DNA of 16,733 bases. Origin: an uncultured Clostridia bacterium. GTDB taxonomy: Bacteria > Bacillota > Clostridia > Lachnospirales > CAMVHY01. Shown one piece after another: positions 1-8,859 of this stretch. The DNA lies in NCBI GenBank assembly GCA_947167415.1, contig CAMVHY010000003.1:1-16733 (forward strand), in the 5' to 3' direction. A program made the translations under genes and the position numbers. Position 1 is the stretch's first letter, and every line of letters begins with the position of its first letter. The notes below the pieces were generated by a model. The model was not told where the DNA came from. It made no database searches and was given only the letters and a program-made list of their open reading frames with translations.

Positions 1-56
1 CTCGTTTTTTCGTGTAGACAGTATCTAATATTTAGAAAAATTCTTTAGAGTCAAAC

Positions 57-548
57 TTGGAAAATAAAAGTTTAGAATTAATGATTTCTAAACTTAAGAG
101 TAGTAGTGTGAAGGCTGATACTTGTGAAGCAAAAAGAAAGCGATGTTTATCAATTATTGTGGCTGTTATATCTGCTATTGTTTGTTTGATATTCCTCATG
201 CTTAGTCTTGCCTTGGTTTCTGAATTTATGCTCACAATTTCACTTATACCACTTTTTCTTTATTTGAGTTGTATCGATGCTCAGTGTCTAGCCACAGATG
301 ATCAATGAAAAGAAATTCGGAGGTTAGAATCTTTCGATAATGACTTAATACCAAAACGTGAGCAACTAAACCAATTAAATCAAAACAAAATAAATTATAA
401 ACAACACTTTAAAAAAGGTGCAGAATTCTTATTTCAATCAAATAAAAAGCTTCTTCCTCAAGATGATTATAAACCGAAATTTTTGGATGACAAAGAATAT
501 GCTATTTTGGCTCAAGAAAAAAATTTTTTGGAATATGTGGCAAAGTAA
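57..548 (+). pseudogene. Small two-helix membrane protein of unknown function, interrupted by an in-frame TGA
   Basis: I do not recognise this protein. The frame is open from base 36; possible starts are TTG at 57 and ATG at 81, and neither has a convincing ribosome binding site. The first part has a short charged N-terminus, then two adjacent hydrophobic segments (about residues 30-75, CLSIIVAVISAIVCL onwards). A TGA at 306-308 follows residues DDQ. The same frame then continues for 79 sense codons (KEIRRLESF... to ...FLEYVAK) and ends at TAA 546-548. The second part is hydrophilic, rich in Lys, Gln and Asn and probably helical. It has no start codon in frame near the GGAGG at 319-323, so I read it as the lost C-terminus of one protein of about 163 residues. 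Alternatives are a sequencing error or a functional 83-residue truncation. The layout of hydrophobic hairpin plus charged helical tail resembles the end of the 1195-residue protein at 3858. Confidence 0.5.
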
Positions 549-637
549 CTAACTATAATTTAATATCCGCTATAAAATAAATTAATTGCATAAGTTTAGT
601 TTGTATCGAAATTAAAAATTTCTTCTCACGGTTTTTT

Positions 638-643
638 TATAAT
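638..643 (+). promoter_or_regulatory. Possible -10 box upstream of the M16 protease leader
   Basis: A perfect TATAAT lies at 638-643 in an otherwise unassigned stretch. No good -35 hexamer is present at 16-18 bases upstream, so the promoter is weakly supported. If used, the transcript would start near 650 and run into the terminator-like hairpin at 683-713 before reaching the protease start at 771. Confidence 0.3.
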
Positions 644-682
644 GATGTGTTTTAAATACCAAAATAAAAAATTTGATAAAAG

Positions 683-713
683 AAATTATATGCTTCGGCA
701 TATAATTTTTTTT
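683..713 (+). terminator. Strong hairpin terminator with UUCG loop, ahead of the M16 protease
   Basis: Bases 683-693 and 698-708 form a perfect 11-bp stem closed by a TTCG tetraloop, and a T tract follows to 713. This is a textbook intrinsic terminator. It lies 135 bases past the broken gene ending at 548 and 58 bases before the protease start. It may end upstream transcription, or act as an attenuator in a protease leader that starts near 650. The sequence does not decide between these. Confidence 0.7.
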
Positions 714-770
714 GTTGGTAAAAAAAATATAAAATATGTGATATGTGTTATCGAAAGGAGAAATTTTTAT

Positions 771-3593
771 ATGAATAACTTTTTTTTAGCTGAAGAAAAA
801 AAATTACCTGAAATAGATTCCGTTGGATATTTATATAAACATGTTAGTGGCGCAGAATTAATTTTTATAAAAAATGATGATACAAACAAAGTTTTTTCTG
901 TGGCATTTAAAACTTTTCCTGAAGATGATAAAGGAACTGCACACGTTTTAGAACACTGTATTTTATGTGGCTCAAAAAAATTTCCGTTGAAAGATGTTTT
1001 TGCCGAAATTTCTTCGTCGTGTTTGTACACTTATTTGAATGCAATAACTTTTCAAGATAAAACTGTTTATCCTGTCGCAAGTTTATATGAACCGGAATTA
1101 ATAAAATTAATCGATATATATTTAGATTGTGTTTTCAATCCATTATTAAGGCTCGAAACTTTTTTGCATGAAGCATGGCATTATGAAAATTTGGGAGATA
1201 ATATAAATGCAAACGGTATTGTTTACAGTGAAATGAAATCAAGTTTTTCAAACCCGGTTCGTGAAATGAGATATTTTTTGTATAAAGAATTATTTTGCAA
1301 TGTATCATATAGATATGAATCAGCGGGATGCCCAAAAGAAATTTTGAAATTAAATCATGAGGATATAATTTCGTTTTATAAAAAATATTATTGTGCACAA
1401 AATTGTTTTTTATATTTATATGGCGATATTAAAAATATAAATATGTATTTAAATTTATTTGACGGCTACTTAAAAAAAACAGATAACAGAAAAGAAATTT
1501 TTTTTGTTCGTGAACAAGAAAGTCTTATAACACCGACTTTAAAACATAAAGCATATGATTATTGTGGAGCAAATAAAAAATATTTTGGTAGCGGATTTGT
1601 TATCGGCAATATTTTAAATTCCGAACTTGAAATGGCATTTGAGATTTTAAATTCTTATTTGACAAAAACTGTTGGTGCGCCACTAAAAAGATTTTTGCCA
1701 TTAATAAAAACTATTTTTGAATCTGAAATTTATCAGCCAGCTTATTTGGTTTTATCGGAAAATTTTAATGGTAGTCTGGAAAAATTTAAAGATATACTGA
1801 TGCAGATATTTATGAAAATAAATAATATGGGACTAGAAAAAATTTTGCTTGAATCTTGTTTAAATAATCTTGAATTTAAAATCAGAACTGAATTTCATAA
1901 AAATCGTCCAAAAGGATTGTTAATAAACTTTTTGATTTTAAAAAATTGGATATATGGTGGAGATGTTTTTGAAAAAATTAATAGGCTTGCAATTTTAAGC
2001 GGCTTAAGAAAAAAAATTAATGGTAATTATTTTAGAGAGATAATAAATAAATATATATTAAATAATAATCATGCGGCATTTGTTTGTTTGATACCTGATA
2101 GTAAAAATAAGTTCAGCTTTGAAATTTCACAACAGGATATTAAAAATGCAATGCGAATGAAAAAATTTGTTAATACAGAAGAAGAAAATATAAATTTGAT
2201 TAGATTAGCAGATTTAAATTTGATTAAAGAAAAAAATATAGATGAAATAAAAAAGTGCGAAGAAAAAAATATTTTTTATTTTGAATCGGAAACAGCGGGG
2301 ATTATTTATTTGGATTTTATTTTTAAAGTTAATTGTGTTGAAGAAAAAAATTTATGTTATTTGGGTTTGTTATGTGAGATTTTAATTTTTGTTGCAATGG
2401 AAAAAAAACAGAATAAAAATATGCAAGAGATATTAAATAATCTTGGAAAGATAAAATTAAATTTTGGGACGTATGAATGTGAAGAAAAAAAATTTATGCC
2501 TATTGTGAGTTTAAAAATAAAGTTAATGGAAAATAAAATTGATGATGTGATGGATATAGCGCGAGAAATTTTTAGTATTAAAGATTTTGACGAAGATAGT
2601 TTGATAAAAAAATTAATCGAGCAAAAATTAATGATTATGAAAAATAATTTTATTAATAGACCGAGACAGTTTGTAATTAAAAAAGTTTTTTCGTATGTGC
2701 TTGATGAATTTAAATGCCATGATTTTGTTGATGGGTTTGAGTTTTATGATTTTATAAAAAAAATAATATGTGATTTTGATGATAAAGATAAAAAAAGTAA
2801 GTTAAAAGATAAAATTTTAGATGTGTATAAAATAATTTTTAAACAAGAAAATTTAGCTGTGAATATAATTTGTGAGAAAAAAAATTTTGATATGGTTTAT
2901 GATAAAACAAAAAAGCTGATAAAAATTTTTGACACGGGTAAGAAAATAAATATATTTAGTAATATTTTATTAAAGAGAGAAAATAAAAGTTGTGAATATA
3001 AATTTGATAGTTATAAAAAAAATCAAGCGTTTTTTGATTTAGCGAGAGTAAATACAAATGGGCTTGTAATTTTTTTAAATGATTTTGAAACAAATGGGGC
3101 AAGCAAAGTTTTTGAGAGTTTTATGGATAAAATTTATTTAATGCGCGAAATAAGGATTAATAGTGGAGCATATGATTCGGGTTGCAGATTTAAAAATAAT
3201 GCTATTTGTTTTTATTCGTATGCTGATAATAATATTGGTTTAAGCTATAAAAAATTTTTAGCAGCAGCAGATTTTGTTTTAAATTTTGATTTTGATGGAG
3301 ATAAAAATAATTATTTAAAAAAAGCGATTATAAGCGCAATAAATATTTTTGATAGGACAAAAGGAATATTTGATCGAGCAAATTTATGTTTTATAAAATT
3401 TTTGGCAAAAAAAGATTTTAATAGTGACAAAAAAAAAATACGCCGTGAAATTTTAAACACGAGCGCAAATGATTTAAAAAATATAGCGAAATTAATAAAA
3501 GCGAATTTAAAAACCAAAAAAATTTGTACGCTGGGAAATAGGGAAAAAATTTATGCTGAAAGAGAATTATTTGATGAAATCAAAAAGCTTTAG
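771..3593 (+). CDS. M16C-family zinc metallopeptidase (PreP/Cym1/HypA-like presequence protease)
   Basis: Predicted cytoplasmic zinc peptidase of about 940 residues, close to the usual size of the one-chain M16C family. The family encloses and degrades short unstructured peptides. The inverted zinc motif is intact: HVLEH gives ligands H58 and H62 and catalytic base E61. It is followed by CGSKK, and the third ligand is E154 in GIVYSEMKSSFSNP; the gap matches the family. In the C-terminal half R795 and Y801 (RINSGAY) correspond to the conserved Arg/Tyr pair that closes the active site, followed by a SYADNN stretch like the family SYRDPN. So both halves look functional, although the middle is very rich in Lys, Asn and Ile. 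The frame stays open back to 642, but I choose ATG 771 because AAAGGAG lies 8 bases upstream and family similarity begins there. No signal peptide is seen. The gene stands alone, with terminators on both sides. The likely role is recycling of peptides as an amino acid source. Confidence 0.9.
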   Translation: MNNFFLAEEKKLPEIDSVGYLYKHVSGAELIFIKNDDTNKVFSVAFKTFPEDDKGTAHVLEHCILCGSKKFPLKDVFAEISSSCLYTYLNAITFQDKTVYPVASLYEPELIKLIDIYLDCVFNPLLRLETFLHEAWHYENLGDNINANGIVYSEMKSSFSNPVREMRYFLYKELFCNVSYRYESAGCPKEILKLNHEDIISFYKKYYCAQNCFLYLYGDIKNINMYLNLFDGYLKKTDNRKEIFFVREQESLITPTLKHKAYDYCGANKKYFGSGFVIGNILNSELEMAFEILNSYLTKTVGAPLKRFLPLIKTIFESEIYQPAYLVLSENFNGSLEKFKDILMQIFMKINNMGLEKILLESCLNNLEFKIRTEFHKNRPKGLLINFLILKNWIYGGDVFEKINRLAILSGLRKKINGNYFREIINKYILNNNHAAFVCLIPDSKNKFSFEISQQDIKNAMRMKKFVNTEEENINLIRLADLNLIKEKNIDEIKKCEEKNIFYFESETAGIIYLDFIFKVNCVEEKNLCYLGLLCEILIFVAMEKKQNKNMQEILNNLGKIKLNFGTYECEEKKFMPIVSLKIKLMENKIDDVMDIAREIFSIKDFDEDSLIKKLIEQKLMIMKNNFINRPRQFVIKKVFSYVLDEFKCHDFVDGFEFYDFIKKIICDFDDKDKKSKLKDKILDVYKIIFKQENLAVNIICEKKNFDMVYDKTKKLIKIFDTGKKINIFSNILLKRENKSCEYKFDSYKKNQAFFDLARVNTNGLVIFLNDFETNGASKVFESFMDKIYLMREIRINSGAYDSGCRFKNNAICFYSYADNNIGLSYKKFLAAADFVLNFDFDGDKNNYLKKAIISAINIFDRTKGIFDRANLCFIKFLAKKDFNSDKKKIRREILNTSANDLKNIAKLIKANLKTKKICTLGNREKIYAERELFDEIKKL

Positions 3594-3598
3594 ATATT

Positions 3599-3628
3599 AT
3601 ACACCCGTTTTTTATAGGTGTATTTTTT
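3599..3628 (+). terminator. Intrinsic terminator after the M16 protease
   Basis: Stem ATACACC (3599-3605) pairs with GGTGTAT (3617-3623), followed by a run of T. It begins 6 bases after the protease stop codon. Confidence 0.8.
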
Positions 3629-3769
3629 CTTTTTCTAAAATTACTCTACTTAAAAAAAATTTTGTTTGCTACTTGACAAACGAAAAATTTTGGTTCACCA
3701 TTAATCATGACAATCGTGAATTTTTATTTTTAGTAATAAAATCAATGTCATAAAAATTTTATTTTTTAC

Positions 3770-3798
3770 TTGACAAACAATAATTTAGTGATTATACT
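3770..3798 (+). promoter_or_regulatory. Sigma-A type promoter for the 1195-residue protein
   Basis: TTGACA at 3770-3775 and TATACT at 3793-3798 are separated by exactly 17 bases. Transcription should start near 3805, giving a leader of about 53 bases. The string ACTTGACAAAC also occurs 98 bases upstream (3671-3681), but that copy has no matching -10 box, so it looks like a duplicated or dead promoter fragment. Apart from this and the protease terminator, I see nothing else between 3629 and 3857. Confidence 0.8.
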
Positions 3799-3857
3799 TA
3801 CAGCAAACGGTTTTTTTTATCACCAAAAATTTCGGTATTAGGAGTTGGATTTATATT

Positions 3858-6800
3858 ATGGAAATAAAAAATAAAGAAAGTGAACTCGTGTTTTATTTTG
3901 TTGATGTCCAAACAAATCAAACAAAAGAAAGTAAAGAGGACGACAAACAAAAAATTGAACAAAAGAAAAAAAATAATATTTCTATAGAAGAACATATTGA
4001 CTATAGTTTGAATGAGCTTGTATATAATATCTTTCATGTGTGTGTCGAATACAAGAAAGGGGAGAGATGCTATGTAATAAATGATTTGCAAATGAATCTA
4101 ATTGTTAATGAGGTTGAGTGGCACGGAGAATTTAATAAATACATTTTAAAAAAAGAAGTTAAATTGCAAAGCAGAGAAGTTTTACTCTTATATCAAGTGT
4201 TTGTGACAAGAATTTTATATATGATATTGATAAATCACAATGATAATTTGGCTGATTATGTAAAAACAAATGATTTAAAATTGAAGTTTGATGTTTTGTG
4301 TGACGAATTTGTTAAATCAATTTCTGATTTTAAAACAAATGAAGATGCGTTAAATTTTTTATTTGATAAAATGCTGGATACAGAAAATTGTGTAGATAAA
4401 AATAAAAATGACAATGGTATTAATGAGATGAAACACGAAATTTTGAATTGTGTAAAAAACTTATTGGAAAATGAAAATGATGATAGCAAAGAAAGTTGTG
4501 AGTTTAAATTTTGTAGCAGCAGTGATAAAAATAAAGAGGTAAAAACAAGTTCATGTTTTATTGCTAGTTGTGAAAGTAAAATTTATGATTTAAAAAAGTA
4601 TGATTTTAAAATTAATGAAATTAATGTAAATAACAGTTATAACAGTTGTGATTCTAAAATTTATAACAGTTGTGATTCTAAAATTAATGAAAGTGATGAA
4701 GATGAAAATTATGAAAGTAAAAGTTGTAAAGACAAAAAAGATGAATTTGAAGTTGAATTTAAAAATGAAAAAACAAAATGGTCAAAAGATTTGGGTAAAG
4801 AAATTTCTTTAAGACAAACAGAAAAAATTAAAATGCAAAATGGCATCGATTACAATAAGTTAAAACCGATAGGTGACCTGCTTGAAAATAATAAAAATCA
4901 TCTTGATGCAATATGGCAAAGTAAGTATGAGGGAGAAAAAGAAATTAATGACAAAACGCCGATTTCATATAGAATGCTTCTTCCATACTTAGATAAAGAA
5001 AACGAAAATGCTGACAGAAATTTTGAAGCTATTTTAAATTATTACATTGGGAATGAATGGCAAAGTAAATATTTAAATTCAATTATAAAAGTTGGAATTC
5101 GTTCTTTTGAGGAAATATTTATGCCCAACTCTGTGTTAAAAGAATATTGGACACAAAAAATTATATATCCAGAAAATACTTTGTTATTAAATGAGAAACC
5201 CAAAGACAATTTTGAAAAGTTGATTAAGAATCTGAAAAAAAAAGGTTTTTACATCAGCTATTGGAAATTCGGAATATTTAAATATAAAGATGAAGATGGA
5301 AATTTTTATACCCATCATTTTGCTTTAGAAAATCTTGGTGATTTTTGTGAGATAAAACAGATAGTTGATAATTGTGAATATGATGATAAATATAGAATGA
5401 TTGTAAATGAAATAAAAATAAAACCGGAGTATGAAAATGATTTTAGGGATATAAAAATAAAACCAAATACTTTTAGCAGAACAACATTAATTAAGAGTTT
5501 GGCTGAACGTTTGGGAGGTCATTGGTTTGATGAAACAATGTACCAAAAAGATATTTTAAATCAACTGTATTACCAATGTCTGAAACTTATTCCGATTGAG
5601 CAATTGTTAAAAACAGAAATATATGATAATACGAAAATAAGGTATCTCTGCGATTTTGATATGTTAAATGACATAAACGACAAATGTGAAAATATAGAGC
5701 AAATGACAAAACAGATAATGAAAGAAGCTATGATAAAAAATAACGCAATAAAAATGGACGAAAATAACCAACTTGATTGTTTTGGTTTTGGTAAATTGGA
5801 TACAAAAGAAAAGGATGATTATATAGAAAAAGACTACAACTATTATAATATTTTTGAAGGAAACAATTTATTTGAGATCATGTCCAAAAAATTAAAAGAT
5901 GAAACGATTAAAATAAGATCAGACAACCATGAAGTTATAAAAGCAATTTTTAAGACTTTTAAGTTTAAATTTGATGCCTTTGACAATAGAAAGAATTATT
6001 TTAGTCAGTGTTGTGATTTAGTAAAAGAACTTTGTGCAAAGTACGAAGATGAAAAAGAATTTATAACTTGTGAATTGTTTGGAACTATGTTAGATCATAT
6101 TATAGATCGGTCTAGTGATTATTATATAGGGAATTACGCAAAAATATTATTTCAATTGGACGATTCGTCAAATAATAAAAAGTATAAATTTACAACCGAG
6201 CAACAAATTGGCTTTTTAAAATTATGGATCGATAAATTAAATAACGAAAATGAGGAAAATAAAAATAACCTAGGAACAGAATATCAACTCCGAGAAGTTT
6301 GTGAAATTATGATTCAACAAAATACCTCAGTCAAATTGGATCAAAAAGTAATCGATTGTTTGTTTTTAAATATTAATGATGCCAAATATTTGAATAGTTT
6401 GCTGGTACAAATAGGTTATAAAAGATATAAATTTAGTTTAAGTTTAAATGTTGTTGAACGAATGCTCGATTTGTTTATCAATGACAAAAATTTACAAGAT
6501 GATACGAAACAAAGTTATTTGTTTAATTTTGTAAGATCCATCATTTTAAATGACAACATAAATTTTATTTCTGATGATAAAAAACAGATTGATGAGATAA
6601 AAGAGCTAAAAGAAGAACAAAGACAAATTAGATTAAATTTTATTAAGATGTGTCTTGAAAAAATCAATGGAAATAAAAAATTGATTGCCGCTTATGACTT
6701 AAATTTTGTTTTCAAATATTTTGATGATAGTCTTGAGACAAAGAAAGAAATAGCGAATAAAATAATAGATTGTGGTTTTAGATTTGATTTGAGTGGACGT

Positions 6801-7445
6801 GTGCGCATTTTAGGTAAAACTAAAGAAGAAGATCAAGATAAACTTGAAGAAATTCTATCAAAATGGGAAAAAGAAGAAAAAAAAGAGAGTGAAAGTAAAA
6901 TAAGTAAAATAGAAGAAGAGAAAAAAAAGGAAGAAGAAGATAAGAATAGTGATAAAAAAGCTAATGGTATAAGTGATGGAGATATTTTCACCAATAAAGT
7001 GGATAGCGAAAATATCGCTAACATAAAAAATGAAATTAAAACAACTGAATCACAAATTTATCCTCAAAAAGATATTTCACCAACAGAGCAAACTCAAAAA
7101 GAAAGTTTTCTTAACTGGAGTATTTATTTTGCAATCGCTTTGATTGTTGCCATAGTTATATTAACTTTTGTATTTAAAGAGCCACTTATTTTATCTGCTT
7201 TATTAGCGCCAATAATTATTTTTGTATATCGTTGTGTTAAAAGATGTAAAAAGAATAATTCTCAACAAGAGAAACCAAATTTAAAAACAAATGATAAAGA
7301 CGGAAAAACAAGTTTGCTAGACAAAACACAAAACATGAATTTAATGGTGAGTAAACAAGACGAAAAAATAATTTTGGATGAGCACACAAATGTTCAAGGT
7401 GTTCAAGGTTATATCGATAACTTAGATAGCTTAAATAAAAATTAG
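3858..7445 (+). CDS. Large protein of unknown function (1195 residues) with C-terminal membrane hairpin
   Basis: I do not recognise this protein. It has no signal peptide. The N-terminal quarter is hydrophilic, with a low-complexity Ser/Cys/Asp/Lys stretch (about residues 210-300) that includes a duplicated YNSCDSKI unit. The central part (about 320-1000) looks globular and mostly helical. WQSKY occurs twice within about 60 residues. The section around 850-1000 reads like irregular helical repeats, but I cannot name a fold. A Lys/Glu-rich, probable coiled-coil segment follows (about 1000-1040). Two adjacent hydrophobic segments come next (about 1084-1129, FLNWSIYFAIALIV and EPLILSALLAPIII) with a basic cluster after them, then a soluble tail of about 65 residues. 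It may therefore be a tail-anchored hairpin protein with a large domain on one side of a membrane. ATG 3858 is preceded by AGGAG at a rather long spacing of 13. It has its own promoter and terminator, so it is a single-gene unit. Confidence 0.85.
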   Translation: MEIKNKESELVFYFVDVQTNQTKESKEDDKQKIEQKKKNNISIEEHIDYSLNELVYNIFHVCVEYKKGERCYVINDLQMNLIVNEVEWHGEFNKYILKKEVKLQSREVLLLYQVFVTRILYMILINHNDNLADYVKTNDLKLKFDVLCDEFVKSISDFKTNEDALNFLFDKMLDTENCVDKNKNDNGINEMKHEILNCVKNLLENENDDSKESCEFKFCSSSDKNKEVKTSSCFIASCESKIYDLKKYDFKINEINVNNSYNSCDSKIYNSCDSKINESDEDENYESKSCKDKKDEFEVEFKNEKTKWSKDLGKEISLRQTEKIKMQNGIDYNKLKPIGDLLENNKNHLDAIWQSKYEGEKEINDKTPISYRMLLPYLDKENENADRNFEAILNYYIGNEWQSKYLNSIIKVGIRSFEEIFMPNSVLKEYWTQKIIYPENTLLLNEKPKDNFEKLIKNLKKKGFYISYWKFGIFKYKDEDGNFYTHHFALENLGDFCEIKQIVDNCEYDDKYRMIVNEIKIKPEYENDFRDIKIKPNTFSRTTLIKSLAERLGGHWFDETMYQKDILNQLYYQCLKLIPIEQLLKTEIYDNTKIRYLCDFDMLNDINDKCENIEQMTKQIMKEAMIKNNAIKMDENNQLDCFGFGKLDTKEKDDYIEKDYNYYNIFEGNNLFEIMSKKLKDETIKIRSDNHEVIKAIFKTFKFKFDAFDNRKNYFSQCCDLVKELCAKYEDEKEFITCELFGTMLDHIIDRSSDYYIGNYAKILFQLDDSSNNKKYKFTTEQQIGFLKLWIDKLNNENEENKNNLGTEYQLREVCEIMIQQNTSVKLDQKVIDCLFLNINDAKYLNSLLVQIGYKRYKFSLSLNVVERMLDLFINDKNLQDDTKQSYLFNFVRSIILNDNINFISDDKKQIDEIKELKEEQRQIRLNFIKMCLEKINGNKKLIAAYDLNFVFKYFDDSLETKKEIANKIIDCGFRFDLSGRVRILGKTKEEDQDKLEEILSKWEKEEKKESESKISKIEEEKKKEEEDKNSDKKANGISDGDIFTNKVDSENIANIKNEIKTTESQIYPQKDISPTEQTQKESFLNWSIYFAIALIVAIVILTFVFKEPLILSALLAPIIIFVYRCVKRCKKNNSQQEKPNLKTNDKDGKTSLLDKTQNMNLMVSKQDEKIILDEHTNVQGVQGYIDNLDSLNKN
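4637..4684 (+). repeat. Perfect 24-bp tandem duplication inside the 1195-residue gene
   Basis: Two exact, adjacent copies of a 24-base unit beginning TTATAACAGTTGTG occupy 4637-4660 and 4661-4684. The unit is a multiple of three and keeps the frame, adding one extra YNSCDSKI block to a low-complexity linker. A looser related motif (SCESKIY) is encoded just upstream, so the linker has probably expanded by slippage more than once. Confidence 0.9.
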
Positions 7446-7473
7446 TTTGAATAAAATTTGTCATCGGAAAATA

Positions 7474-7507
7474 AAAGACCGTGATTTTATTAATCGGTCT
7501 TTTTTTT
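7474..7507 (+). terminator. Intrinsic terminator after the 1195-residue gene
   Basis: AAAGACCG (7474-7481) pairs with CGGTCTTT (7495-7502), and the T run continues to 7507. It lies 28 bases past the stop codon. Confidence 0.85.
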
Positions 7508-7645
7508 GCGTTTAAATTAATTATTTGTTTCGCTTGTGATTTTCAGACAGAGATAAAATTTTTGTTTCAAAATTTATTTTTTAACACCATTTACGTCAAA
7601 TTTTTTGTTATGATCAAAATAATTTTTTTTGGAGGTGAGGAAAAC

Positions 7646-8854
7646 ATGAAAAAACGAAAATTCGGTTTAATGTTTAGATTAATAATTGCTGTTGCGCTTG
7701 GAATATTGATTGGAAAATTTATGCCGTTGTGGATTTGTCGAACCGTCGTAACTTTTTCAGGTTTTTTTAGCTCGTTTTTAAAATTTGTGATTCCATTGAT
7801 GATTTTGTCGTATGTAACGATTGGCATCGCAGATTTATCTGCCGGCGCAGGAAAATTATTATTTTTAACTGTTGTATTAGTTTATGGCTCGACTTTAATT
7901 TGTGGAAGCATGTCTTTTTTGGTCGCATATAATTTATTTCCCAGTTTTCTTTCAAGTGAGCTCGTCGAAAAAATTCGTCAGACAGAAAATTTAGCAGTAA
8001 CAGCTTTTTTTCATCAAACAATTCCGCCAATAATGGACACGATTTCGAGTGTAACTTTAGCTTTTATTTTAGGATTATGTCTTTCAACCATGAAAGGAAA
8101 AGAAATTGGCATGAGTTTATATAATTCCGTAAAAGATTTGTCGATTATAATAAATAAAATTTTAAAAGTTGTAATCGTGCCGTTGTTGCCATTATATATT
8201 TGTGGAACTTTTGTTGAAATGACATATTCGGGAAAAACATTTGCAATTCTGTCTGTTTTATATAAAATATTTTTGGTTGTGCTTATCATGCAGTTTATTT
8301 ATTTATTTATTCAGTTTTTGATTGCGGGTTTTGTGAGCAAAAAAAATCCATTTAGCTTAATGAAAAATCAAATTCCGGGATATTTAACCGCATTAAGTAC
8401 ACAATCATCTGCGGCAACCATTCCAATAAATTTAGAGTGTACAAAAAAAAATGGCGTATGCGAAGAAATTAGAAATTTTATTGTTCCGTTATGTGCAAAT
8501 ATACATATATGCGGTTCAATGATAAGTATTACAGCTTGTGCGACAGCAGTTTGTTTAATGTATAAAATTCCAGTTGATTTAAAAAGTGTTATGCCATTTA
8601 TAATGGTTTTAGGAGTTGCAATGATAGCTGCGCCAGGAGCTCCGGGCGGTGGAATTATGACTGCTTTGCCATTTTTACACATGATTTTTGGAGAAAAACT
8701 TGGCGATCCAAACGGACCGTTATGTGCGATTATGATTGCGCTTTATATTACACAAGATTCTTTTGGAACAGCTTGCAATGTTTCGGGAGATAATGCGATT
8801 GGAGTGGTTATCGATACTTTTTATAAAAAATTAATAAAGAAAGAGAGGAGTTAA
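7646..8854 (+). CDS. Dicarboxylate/amino acid:cation symporter (DAACS, GltP/SstT superfamily)
   Basis: Inner-membrane secondary transporter of 402 residues that should couple amino acid uptake to sodium or protons. DAACS signatures are in order: the serine-rich hairpin STQSSAATIP, the NIHICGSMISIT segment at the place of the family NMDGT motif, the second hairpin AAPGAPGGG, and the last substrate-binding helix QDSFGTACNVSGDN. In that helix D371, T375 and N378 match GltPh D394, T398 and N401. The position of GltPh R397, which binds the acidic side chain, is Gly374. This suggests a neutral rather than acidic substrate; the step from that residue to substrate is inference. The frame stays open to 7481, but that would begin inside a terminator. 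ATG 7646 has a perfect GGAGGTGAG 6 bases upstream and starts the normal N-terminus (KKRKFGLMFRLIIAVALG). Thymidine kinase follows after 5 bases, so the two are probably co-transcribed. No clear promoter is visible in 7508-7630. Confidence 0.9.
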   Translation: MKKRKFGLMFRLIIAVALGILIGKFMPLWICRTVVTFSGFFSSFLKFVIPLMILSYVTIGIADLSAGAGKLLFLTVVLVYGSTLICGSMSFLVAYNLFPSFLSSELVEKIRQTENLAVTAFFHQTIPPIMDTISSVTLAFILGLCLSTMKGKEIGMSLYNSVKDLSIIINKILKVVIVPLLPLYICGTFVEMTYSGKTFAILSVLYKIFLVVLIMQFIYLFIQFLIAGFVSKKNPFSLMKNQIPGYLTALSTQSSAATIPINLECTKKNGVCEEIRNFIVPLCANIHICGSMISITACATAVCLMYKIPVDLKSVMPFIMVLGVAMIAAPGAPGGGIMTALPFLHMIFGEKLGDPNGPLCAIMIALYITQDSFGTACNVSGDNAIGVVIDTFYKKLIKKERS

Positions 8855-8859
8855 TTTAA

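Noticed and set aside
306..308. UGA reassigned to tryptophan (code 4), making the 57-548 gene intact
   Set aside because: All long genes encode Trp with TGG and contain no internal TGA over thousands of codons, and tdk ends in TGA. A single TGA is better explained by mutation.
319..342. GGAGG at 319-323 as ribosome binding site of a separate gene
   Set aside because: The nearest ATG (340) is in another frame and is followed by TAA after one codon; the open frame has no start codon here.
642..770. Long N-terminal extension of the M16 protease from 642
   Set aside because: It would translate a perfect terminator hairpin, has no ribosome binding site, and family similarity begins after ATG 771, which has a good AAAGGAG.
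3553..3753. 66-codon frame overlapping the protease end
   Set aside because: It crosses the protease terminator, has no ribosome binding site and no protein-like character.
4256..4489. Minus-strand Ser/Phe-rich frames inside the 1195-residue gene (also 3798-4091 and 6833-7024)
   Set aside because: These mirror the Lys/Glu/Asn-rich plus-strand coding sequence, have no ribosome binding sites and lie wholly or mostly inside a well-supported gene.
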